From JAPLKX01 sp035530195 (GTDB lineage Bacteria; Hydrogenedentota; Hydrogenedentia; Hydrogenedentales; SLHB01): a stretch of 64,000 nt of DNA. Each line of letters opens with the position of its first letter. Position 1 is the first letter of the stretch. Below the pieces are notes generated by a model that saw nothing but the letters and a program-made list of their open reading frames with translations, had not been told where the DNA came from and made no database searches. The translations under genes were made by a program, and so were the position numbers. Location: contig DATKVG010000217.1 in assembly GCA_035530195.1 (NCBI GenBank), positions 5,675 through 69,674 of the forward strand. Reading direction: 5' to 3'. This document shows positions 16,789 through 23,476 of this stretch, one piece after another.

Positions 16789-17676
16789 TCAGCCTAACCT
16801 CCGCCGCGCCGATAGGATCGTGTTTTTCATGAGCATCACGATCGTCATCGGCCCGACGCCGCCCGGCACCGGCGTGATGGCTTCAACCTTGGCCTTGACC
16901 TCCTCGAAATCCACGTCGCCCACGAGCCGGTATCCGGATTTCTTGCTCGCGTCCTCGACGCGGTTGACACCCACGTCGATGACGACCGCCCCTTCCTTCA
17001 CCATGTCGGCCTTGACAAACCGCGGCACACCGATCGCCGCAATCAGAATCTCGCCCTGCTGTGTGATCGACGGCAGATCCCGCGTGCGCGAGTGGCAAAC
17101 CGTCACGGTGGCGTTCGCCCCTTGCGCTTTCTGCATCAGGATAGCCGCCAGCGGTTTTCCAACAATATTCGAACGCCCCACGATGACCACGTGCCGGCCG
17201 TCGGGGTTGTAGCCGCTCCGGATCAGCAGTTGCTGGCAACCCGCCGGCGTGCAGGGGAGGAAGCCCGGCTCCCCACTCAGCATTTTGCCCACGTTCACCG
17301 GGTGAAATCCGTCCACGTCCTTGTTCGGGTCGATCGCCAGCAGCACCTGGTGGGTGTCGATCTGTTTGGGCAGCGGCAACTGCACCAGTATCCCATGGAC
17401 CCGGCTGTCGGCGTTCAGCTCGGCGATCAAGCCCAGCAGCCGGTCTTGCGTGCAGTCCGCCGGCAGGTCGTGCGAGAACGACGCCAAGCCCAGGTCCACG
17501 CAGCTTTTGTTTTTACGCCGGACGTAAACCTGGCTTGCCGCGTCTTCGCCCACGAGCACCACGGCCAGACCCGGCGTCACCCCACGCGCAACCAACTCTT
17601 GGACCTCCCGCCGCAGGTCTTGCCGGATTTCGCCGGCTATTTTCGCGCCATCAATGATTTTGGCTGTCTTTTCCAC
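16789..17676 (-). CDS. folD: Methylenetetrahydrofolate dehydrogenase / cyclohydrolase
   Basis: The protein has 295 residues, full length. It interconverts methylene-, methenyl- and formyl-THF in the cytosol. Conserved blocks are YVRRKNKSCVDLG (catalytic Lys in YVxxKxK), GILVQLPLP, DPNKDVDGFHPVNVG, the cofactor loop GRSNIVGKP and the C-terminal TPVPGGVGPMT. The start is GTG at 17676 with GGAG 8 nt upstream. Convergent with the flagellar operon and divergent from the pentapeptide-repeat gene. Confidence 0.95.
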   Translation of the reverse strand: MEKTAKIIDGAKIAGEIRQDLRREVQELVARGVTPGLAVVLVGEDAASQVYVRRKNKSCVDLGLASFSHDLPADCTQDRLLGLIAELNADSRVHGILVQLPLPKQIDTHQVLLAIDPNKDVDGFHPVNVGKMLSGEPGFLPCTPAGCQQLLIRSGYNPDGRHVVIVGRSNIVGKPLAAILMQKAQGANATVTVCHSRTRDLPSITQQGEILIAAIGVPRFVKADMVKEGAVVIDVGVNRVEDASKKSGYRLVGDVDFEEVKAKVEAITPVPGGVGPMTIVMLMKNTILSARRRLG

Positions 17677-17784
17677 GTGGATTGCTCCGGTTTTTGGCCA
17701 CGCTGGCCAGATGCCTGCATTACAGCAAGCCCAATCTTACCCAAGAGGCATAAAACGAAGCAAAAATCCCTTGCCACGGGCCTG

Positions 17785-17813
17785 TTGTGGGAACACCGGC
17801 CGCCTGATACAAT
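17785..17813 (+). promoter_or_regulatory. Candidate promoter for the pentapeptide-repeat/MBL operon
   Basis: TTGTGG at 17785-17790, 17-nt spacer, TACAAT at 17808-17813. The leader to ATG 17861 would be about 40 nt. Confidence 0.5.
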
Positions 17814-17860
17814 CAAGTTTAACCGATGCCGTCTTGGCGGCTCACTGGAAAGACGGATCC

Positions 17861-18463
17861 ATGTCCAGTTCTCATTATGCGCCTCTACCGTGCAGCGCGA
17901 GCCGGTGCGGGAAATTCGCACTCTCCGGCGCCGCCTATTGCTGGGCTCACATCGAGAACAAGGGCCAATTCCTCGACTCGCTGAACCTGAGCGCCATGGT
18001 GGATGCCTGGCTCGCCGAGATCGACCTGTCCGGCCGCGACCTGTCCAACGCCAACTTCGTGCGCGCACGGCTTTCCGGCGCAAACTTTGCCGGCGCCAAC
18101 CTCTCCGGGGCCGATCTGCGCCGCGCGTTCCTCGACGGGGCCAATCTCCGGGAAACCAACCTGCGCAGGGCCAACCTGGAACTCGCCGTGCTCGGCGGGG
18201 CTGACGCGTCTGGCGCGGATTTTACCGGCGCGGATCTGCGGCGTTCCAACCTCGTCGGCACAAAAGCCCACGGCGCCGACTTCTCGCAAGCCGACCTTTA
18301 TTATGCGCGGCCGGGCAACGCCGACTTGCGGGCCTCCTCGTTTCGAGGCGCCACCATCGAGAGGACCATCTTCCGCCGCGCCAACCTGGCCGACACCGAT
18401 TTTACCGCCGCCCACGGAACCCCCAACTTCGAGAACGCAACCATGCAGGGAATGAAACGATGA
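17861..18463 (+). CDS. Pentapeptide-repeat protein with an N-terminal Cys/His motif
   Basis: The protein has 200 residues. The first 30 carry C-x4-C-x12-C-x2-H (PCSASRCGKF and YCWAHIE), which looks like a small zinc-binding site. From about residue 60 there are roughly 25 A(D/N)Lxx pentapeptides (LSGADLRRAFLDGANLRETN), which fold as a right-handed quadrilateral beta-helix. There is no signal peptide, so it is likely cytoplasmic. Function is unknown: some family members mimic DNA and protect gyrase, most are uncharacterised. Its stop overlaps the next start as ATGA, so both are co-translated. Confidence 0.85.
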   Translation: MSSSHYAPLPCSASRCGKFALSGAAYCWAHIENKGQFLDSLNLSAMVDAWLAEIDLSGRDLSNANFVRARLSGANFAGANLSGADLRRAFLDGANLRETNLRRANLELAVLGGADASGADFTGADLRRSNLVGTKAHGADFSQADLYYARPGNADLRASSFRGATIERTIFRRANLADTDFTAAHGTPNFENATMQGMKR

Positions 18464-19020
18464 TCTTTCAGTCGTTCCTGCTCGACATCAACGAGTCCAA
18501 CTGCTACCTGGTAGCCTCCGAAATGACCCGCGACGCCATCCTCGTCGACGCCGGCGATTTCGACAGCCGAATCCACGATTACATCGAAGAAAACAACCTC
18601 AACCTCGAAGGCGTGTTCATTACGCACGACCACTACGATCACACCAGCGGCCTCACCGGTCTCATGCGCCAATACCAAGTCAAAGTCTGGTCGGCATCCG
18701 GGAACGCAGGAAAAACCGCCGGCCGCCGAGTGGCCCACGGCCACGAAATCGCCGTCGGCGAGCTTAAAGGAACCGTCCTGGCCACCCCCGGCCACACGTT
18801 TGACAGCATCAGCCTCGCGTTTCCCGGCGTCGTATTCACGGGCGACGCGCTCTTCTCGGGCTCCGTCGGCGGCACCAGCTCATCCGACGCCGCACGCCAC
18901 CAGATAAAAGCCATCCGCCAGCACATCTTCACCCTTCCCGCCGATTGCGAAATCTACCCCGGCCACGGCCCCGCATCCACCGTCGCCATCGAAAAACAAT
19001 TCAACCCCTTCTTCGCCTGA
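18460..19020 (+). CDS. Metallo-beta-lactamase-fold hydrolase (glyoxalase II-like)
   Basis: The protein has 186 residues. The metal-binding motif THDHYDH (HxHxDH), the second-site His in ATPGHTFDS, the bridging Asp in FTGDALFSGSVGG and IYPGHGPAST are all present and in order. The size matches short stand-alone glyoxalase-II-like hydrolases, which often act on thioesters. The actual substrate cannot be read from sequence. ATGA overlap with the pentapeptide-repeat gene. Confidence 0.88.
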   Translation: MIFQSFLLDINESNCYLVASEMTRDAILVDAGDFDSRIHDYIEENNLNLEGVFITHDHYDHTSGLTGLMRQYQVKVWSASGNAGKTAGRRVAHGHEIAVGELKGTVLATPGHTFDSISLAFPGVVFTGDALFSGSVGGTSSSDAARHQIKAIRQHIFTLPADCEIYPGHGPASTVAIEKQFNPFFA

Positions 19021-19064
19021 GACCCATTAGATCATTTTCGTCTTGAAATGCAGCTTTAACGTAG

Positions 19065-19246
19065 ACGCGGCATCCTTGCCGCGTTCTTGCGTCTCGGCTT
19101 TCAAGAACAAGAGGCTGGAAGCCTCTTCTACACCCTCTGGTTTTCATTACGCGGCTTGAGCGCACGGGGCATCTCAACCTTAAAATGATCTGGCCACAAA
19201 GAAGCAAAGCAAATCTTTTTCCTTGTGATCTTTGTGCTCTTTGTGG
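19065..19246. repeat. Two intergenic inverted repeats downstream of sufD
   Basis: ACGCGGCA and TGCCGCGT (19065-19084, 4-nt loop) form a perfect hairpin, and the same hairpin recurs at 59942-59960. CCACAAAGAAGCAAAG at 19194 pairs imperfectly with CTTTGTGCTCTTTGTGG ending at 19246. The second sits just past the sufD stop on the minus strand and could terminate it. No gene is seen in 19021-19254. Confidence 0.65.
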
Positions 19247-19254
19247 CTGGAAAG

Positions 19255-20181
19255 TCAGCTCAGTAAGCCTTGGATGATGATATCCACCGCTTCGTCTTCA
19301 GTGAGCCCGCGCGACTGCAGCGTTTGCAGTTGTTTTGAATCGACGCTGCCGATCGCGGCCTCGTGGGTGACGTGCGCCAGCGGGTGGTTCACCTCGACGA
19401 CCGGCACCGCTTTCGCCACGGCGTTGCCCTGGACTATTTCCTTGCAGTCGACGTGCCCGCGGGCGTATGCGGCCGACGCCCGCAGCGTGTTAAACACTTC
19501 GGCCTGGGCGTCGTCACGCAACGCGATGTACGATTTCAGCACGGCCCGCGCATACTCCCCCTCGAGCAGGGCTGTCTCATGGATTTTTATCACGTCATTC
19601 TTGCTGCCGCTGATCCGCGCCACCATCTCCACCACGCCGTGCGCCAGGCACGTGGTCTCATAATCAATATCGATCCGGCCAACGCGCCCTTTGATCAGCT
19701 CGAACTCCGTCCGAAACCGCCCTTCTTCCTCGACCCTCACCTTCGCCTTTGGCAGCACCAGCACCCCGCCATGCGGGCCGTGCACGTGCCGCTCAAAATA
19801 CGAGTAGCTTGCTCCTGCGCCCACGGTGATCTCCGCGTCCATCCGGTGGACCACGTCCACCGCGTTCGGGAACGAGCAGTGCGCAATCACCGACGCCTGG
19901 CTTCCCGCTTGCGCCCGAATGTCGAGCACGATGTTTTGCACCCCGGTCTCCGGCAGCATCCCAAAACAGATATGGACCGGATTCGCTATTTTCGCGCCTT
20001 CCCGGAAAGTGATTCGAGCGCGGATACCTTCGGCCTGTTCTTCGACCTCGACCTCGAGCCCGGGCACCAGGTGGGACCCCAACACCTGGTTGTGATGCAC
20101 CTCGATCCGGGCCACGTCGTCGCCCGTCGGATGACCCCCAATCGACGCCAGCAGTTTCTCCAGCAGTTCGGCTTTGCTCAC
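19255..20181 (-). CDS. SufB/SufD-type Fe-S assembly scaffold, short form
   Basis: The protein has 308 residues from GTG 20181, chosen because GGAGGAG lies 6 nt upstream and the GTG overlaps the sufC stop as GTGA. It has the SufB/D beta-helix core and C-terminal block: RGHVDCKEIVQGNAVAKAVP, VVEVNHPLAHVTHEAAIGSV and a helical end (RGLTEDEAVDIIIQGLL). It is shorter than SufB (about 470) and SufD (about 420). No second SufB/D, SufS, SufU or SufE gene lies here. With SufC it makes a two-gene unit like the minimal SUF systems known mainly in archaea and anaerobes; that assignment is inference. Confidence 0.85.
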   Translation of the reverse strand: MSKAELLEKLLASIGGHPTGDDVARIEVHHNQVLGSHLVPGLEVEVEEQAEGIRARITFREGAKIANPVHICFGMLPETGVQNIVLDIRAQAGSQASVIAHCSFPNAVDVVHRMDAEITVGAGASYSYFERHVHGPHGGVLVLPKAKVRVEEEGRFRTEFELIKGRVGRIDIDYETTCLAHGVVEMVARISGSKNDVIKIHETALLEGEYARAVLKSYIALRDDAQAEVFNTLRASAAYARGHVDCKEIVQGNAVAKAVPVVEVNHPLAHVTHEAAIGSVDSKQLQTLQSRGLTEDEAVDIIIQGLLS

Positions 20182-20912
20182 ATCAACTCCTCCGCCACCG
20201 GGACATTCATGTGATCGCAGGGCAGGCACTTGTTTTCAAAATATCCGGCGATTCTGCCCACCTCGCCTTTATCGATTACCTTGCCGCAACACATCAAAAA
20301 TGCATGCTCGGACTGGCGCAGCACCGCCAGGCTGTGCGTGATCTGGATCACCGTGGCCCCGTTGGCTTTCAGCGTCTGGTTGGCCTCGAAGATCTTCTCG
20401 AGCGCCTCGACGTCGATGCCCGAGTCCGGCTCGTCCATCAACACCAGCTTCGGTTCCATCGCCAGGATCGACGCCAGCTCGATGCGTTTGCGCTCGCCGC
20501 CGCTCAGCGTCTTGTCGACGGCGCGAGCGAGGTATTTGGCGGGATCCAGCCCAACCTGGTCCAAGGCCGCCTTAATCCGCGTATTGCCCTTGTCTTTTGC
20601 GCCGGCCCGAATAAACTGGCGCACCGTCAGCCCCTCGAAGCGCGCCGGTTCCTGCCAGGCCATCGTGATTCCAAGCCGCGCACGCTCGTCCACCGACAGG
20701 CCTGTTATGGACGCCCCCTCGAACAGGATGTCGCCTTCGATACGCCGGAAGCCCGCGAGCCCGATGATGGTGCTGGCAAGCGTCGATTTGCCGGCACCGT
20801 TCGGGCCGATCAGCGCATGGATCCGGTTTGGCCAGATATCGAGCGTGATCCCGTTGAGGATTCGGCGTCCCCCGAGTTCCAAACTCAGATTCCGTAGCTC
20901 CAGGATGTTCAT
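20178..20912 (-). CDS. sufC: Fe-S assembly ATPase SufC with C-terminal cysteines
   Basis: The protein has 244 residues. ABC ATPase motifs are Walker A GPNGAGKST (37-44), signature LSGGERKR (136-143), Walker B LVLMDEPDSGID (157-167) and the H-loop THS. The EPDSGID wording is typical of SufC rather than transport ATPases. Beyond the usual fold the tail has C208-C209 and C229-x2-C232 (CCGKVI, NKCLPCDHMN), which standard SufC proteins such as E. coli lack; these may bind a cluster or metal. Start ATG 20912, 11 nt after the oxidoreductase gene. Confidence 0.92.
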   Translation of the reverse strand: MNILELRNLSLELGGRRILNGITLDIWPNRIHALIGPNGAGKSTLASTIIGLAGFRRIEGDILFEGASITGLSVDERARLGITMAWQEPARFEGLTVRQFIRAGAKDKGNTRIKAALDQVGLDPAKYLARAVDKTLSGGERKRIELASILAMEPKLVLMDEPDSGIDVEALEKIFEANQTLKANGATVIQITHSLAVLRQSEHAFLMCCGKVIDKGEVGRIAGYFENKCLPCDHMNVPVAEELM

Positions 20913-20923
20913 TTCTGTTAATC

Positions 20924-21913
20924 CTAATCCGCCCGCTTCACTTCTACCGCATTGCCTGTCCGCGCCGACTGATATAATGCGTCTATCACGGCCATGTTTC
21001 TAATCGCATCTTCAGCCGGCCACCGCAGCGGCTCGCCCTTTCGCAGTGCGCGCGCAAAATCTTCCACCTCGAGCCGGTACGTGTTCACGCCCGGCGTAAC
21101 GATTCTTTCTTCTTTGCCGCCGCGGCACAGCACCACTTCCGCGTCGGCTTCCCCGGGGATCCATGCATTTTCCAGCACGATCGCGCCGTCAGTCCCGGCA
21201 ATTTCAACCCGGCACCGTTCGCTGGCCTCGATGCTGCACTCGAAATGGGCCAGCGGCCCGTTCTCGAACTCGAGCGCGCCCACCATCGAATCGTCCACCG
21301 TTGTCCGCCGCTCGAATGCGAAGACTCGGGAAGGTTCGGCCTTCGCAATCATCCTCGAGAGATTCACGCAGTAGCAGCCCACGTCCATCAGCGAACCGCC
21401 CGCCAACTCGCGCGATGCCGGGATTTCGCTGCGGTCCTCCAAAAAAAACGTAAATGCGCTGTTGATCGTGACCACCCGGCCTATCGCGCCCGACTCGATC
21501 AGCCCAAACACCCGCTCGTACATCGGGTGGAACCGGTACATGAAGGCTTCCGCCAGCAGCATGCCCGTGCGCCGCGATGCAGACACCATCTCGCCCGCCT
21601 CCGCCGCGGAAACCGCAACCGGTTTTTCGCACAGCACCGGCTTGCCCGCATCGAGCGCGCGGATCGTCCACTCCGCGTGCAGGCTGTTGGGCAGCGGGAC
21701 ATAAACCGCCTCAACCTCCGGCGATTGCAGCAACTCGTCGTATGAGCCAAATGCCTGCGCGATACCGTGTTCCTTGGCAAACTGGACGGCCCGCGCCCGA
21801 TTTCGGCTTGCCACGGCGCTGACAACGCTGCCACGGCTCTGCCCAATCCCGCGGACAATCTGCCGCGCAATCCGCGCCGTACCCAGTATGCCCCACCGAA
21901 CTGGCTGTTCCAT
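20924..21913 (-). CDS. Gfo/Idh/MocA-family oxidoreductase
   Basis: The protein has 329 residues. The N-terminal Rossmann fold WGILGTARIARQIV binds NAD(P). VYVPLPNSLHAEWTIRALDA and the catalytic-lysine motif CEKP are standard for the family, as is the alpha/beta C-terminal domain. ATG 21913 is preferred over TTG 21931 because GAAGGGA lies upstream. Such enzymes oxidise sugars, inositols or their derivatives; the substrate is unknown. It is the first gene of a strand-minus run into sufC and sufD with an 11-nt gap, though a functional link is doubtful. Confidence 0.87.
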   Translation of the reverse strand: MEQPVRWGILGTARIARQIVRGIGQSRGSVVSAVASRNRARAVQFAKEHGIAQAFGSYDELLQSPEVEAVYVPLPNSLHAEWTIRALDAGKPVLCEKPVAVSAAEAGEMVSASRRTGMLLAEAFMYRFHPMYERVFGLIESGAIGRVVTINSAFTFFLEDRSEIPASRELAGGSLMDVGCYCVNLSRMIAKAEPSRVFAFERRTTVDDSMVGALEFENGPLAHFECSIEASERCRVEIAGTDGAIVLENAWIPGEADAEVVLCRGGKEERIVTPGVNTYRLEVEDFARALRKGEPLRWPAEDAIRNMAVIDALYQSARTGNAVEVKRAD

Positions 21914-21952
21914 CCCGATTCCCTTCCGCAACGGCGGGTGCGACCCGGCCGC

Positions 21953-22681
21953 CTATTCGGCGATGCGCGCCGTCTTGACGTAATCCAGCCGAGGGAACGT
22001 CCGCTCGAGGTACGAGTTGCCTTCCGCCGTGATCCGCCCTTGATTCGGCATCTCCCTGTACTCCGAGTTGATCTTCTTCACGACGTCGAAACCCTCCACC
22101 ACCTTGCCGAACGGCGAAAAGCCCAGAGGGTCAAGCCGGGCGTTGTTCTCGAGGTTGATGAAAAGCTGCGCAGTTCGCGTGTTTGGCCCGCCGGTTGCAT
22201 ACGTGATCGTCCCGGGAGCGTTGGTCTCCTTGACCGGATCGTCTTTAATCCGCTTCTTTTCCCACTCGGCCGCCACCTTCGGATCGCCGTTAAGCCCGAA
22301 TTGCACCACAAAACCCGGCAGCACACGGAAAAACCGGTTGCCGTCGTAATAGTTCGCTTTCACCAGTTCTTCAAACCGTTGCGCACCAATCGGCGCCCAA
22401 TCCCGGTGGACTTCAACGACAAAATCCCCGCCGCTGGTCTCGAACTTCACTTTGAACACGTTCGCGTCCGGTTTGGTATCGGATGGAGCGGGTTCTTTCA
22501 CGGACTTCTCCTTTTCCCCGCCAGATGCGGCGGCCTCCGCGTTGCTGTCCAGTTGTTTTTGCACTTCCTTCGCCTTCTCGAGCCGGTCAGCGGTCAGCCG
22601 ATCCGGCTGAAAATGGTTCAGCACCAGCAGCCCCGCCACCACTACCACCACACCCACGGCAACTTGTATCAATTTCTTCAT
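21953..22681 (-). CDS. Membrane-anchored cyclophilin-type peptidyl-prolyl isomerase
   Basis: The protein has 242 residues. An N-terminal anchor (KKLIQVAVGVVVVVAGLLVL) precedes a charged linker, then a cyclophilin domain: VEVHRDWAPIGAQRFEELVK, YYDGNRFFRVLPGFVVQFG (FxxxxPGF core) and TAQLFINLENNARLDPLGFS. It speeds proline isomerisation in exported proteins. ATG 22681 is chosen over 22726 because GGAGAG lies 7 nt upstream and the signal anchor starts there. Opens a strand-minus run with the oxidoreductase 39 nt downstream. Confidence 0.88.
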   Translation of the reverse strand: MKKLIQVAVGVVVVVAGLLVLNHFQPDRLTADRLEKAKEVQKQLDSNAEAAASGGEKEKSVKEPAPSDTKPDANVFKVKFETSGGDFVVEVHRDWAPIGAQRFEELVKANYYDGNRFFRVLPGFVVQFGLNGDPKVAAEWEKKRIKDDPVKETNAPGTITYATGGPNTRTAQLFINLENNARLDPLGFSPFGKVVEGFDVVKKINSEYREMPNQGRITAEGNSYLERTFPRLDYVKTARIAE

Positions 22682-22861
22682 TGCGCACTCTCCACATTCA
22701 CGGAAACCCGTCTTGATAAAGCTCAATCATACCTGCCGCAGCCTCCCGCTTGCAACGCGAGCCCCTCGTTGCACTCAGCTTCACCGGGGTGGGTGACCCG
22801 CCTGTTGGCTACTGCACTTTCACTATCAAGACGCGCATAGGGCCTCTTCATGGTTCACCAA

Positions 22862-22939
22862 CAAATCCTGTCAATCCTGTTATCCCGTCCAACTTAGAAG
22901 CCAAAAAGTCAGACAGGATAACAGGATTTACAGGATTGA
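22862..22939. repeat. Inverted repeat of AATCCTGT words
   Basis: Arms 22862-22885 and 22916-22939 pair at 21 of 24 positions around a 30-nt loop; each arm is built from ATCCTGT/TTATCC words. Lies in the 795-nt gap upstream of the ROCO gene. No coding potential was seen. Confidence 0.75.
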
Positions 22940-23065
22940 CTTCCGAAAACGCCGGGCGTCCCCGCCATACGAACGGAACTGCGCTGTAGGCACAGAACTA
23001 CGCGCCAGACGCAGAACTGCCCTCTCCGCGCAGGCCCGCGCTGTAGGCGCGGAACGCAATAGGCC

Positions 23066-23209
23066 GGGGCAACGCCCCATAAGCGCTAACATAAGGCGAG
23101 TCCGCTCTCGCGCACTACGTTTTAGCCCGCTTGAGCGGGCTCCTCTTTGCACCCGTCTTTAGACGGGGTGACCATAGCTTAACTCTTCTCGACAGCGCGC
23201 TTTAGCGCG
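23066..23209. repeat. Cluster of palindromic hairpins upstream of the ROCO gene
   Basis: GGGGCAACGCCCC (23066-23078, same core as 338-350), AGCCCGC-TTGA-GCGGGCT (23124-23141), CACCCGTCT-TT-AGACGGGGTG (23150-23170) and CGCGC-TTTA-GCGCG (23196-23209) follow each other. Several share a TTTAG or TTGA loop. The gap 22682-23476 holds these and the AATCCTGT inverted repeat but no gene that I can support. Confidence 0.75.
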
Positions 23210-23360
23210 ACTTCAAAACGGCTTCAGCAACAACTCTCAGTATCAGGCAAGAGCACTGTTAAGGCGCTTAAGTTAGCGCATATGGAGCAACGCACCGGTG
23301 ATACGACCCAACAATAAAGCCACCACGCTGAAAGCGTGACAGGATCCTCACCTTTTCAGT

Positions 23361-23389
23361 TTGCATTGCCCCGACGCCGGTACTACACT
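23361..23389 (+). promoter_or_regulatory. Candidate promoter for the LRR-ROCO-nuclease gene
   Basis: TTGCAT at 23361-23366, 17-nt spacer, TACACT at 23384-23389. A transcript would carry about 80 nt of GC-rich leader before ATG 23477. Confidence 0.45.
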
Positions 23390-23476
23390 AGCCGACCGAG
23401 GGGAGTACTAACAGCGCCGACGTTGTACGCGCCACCGCGCGCCAACAACCCGCCCGCGCCGTAAACGCGCACGGCG

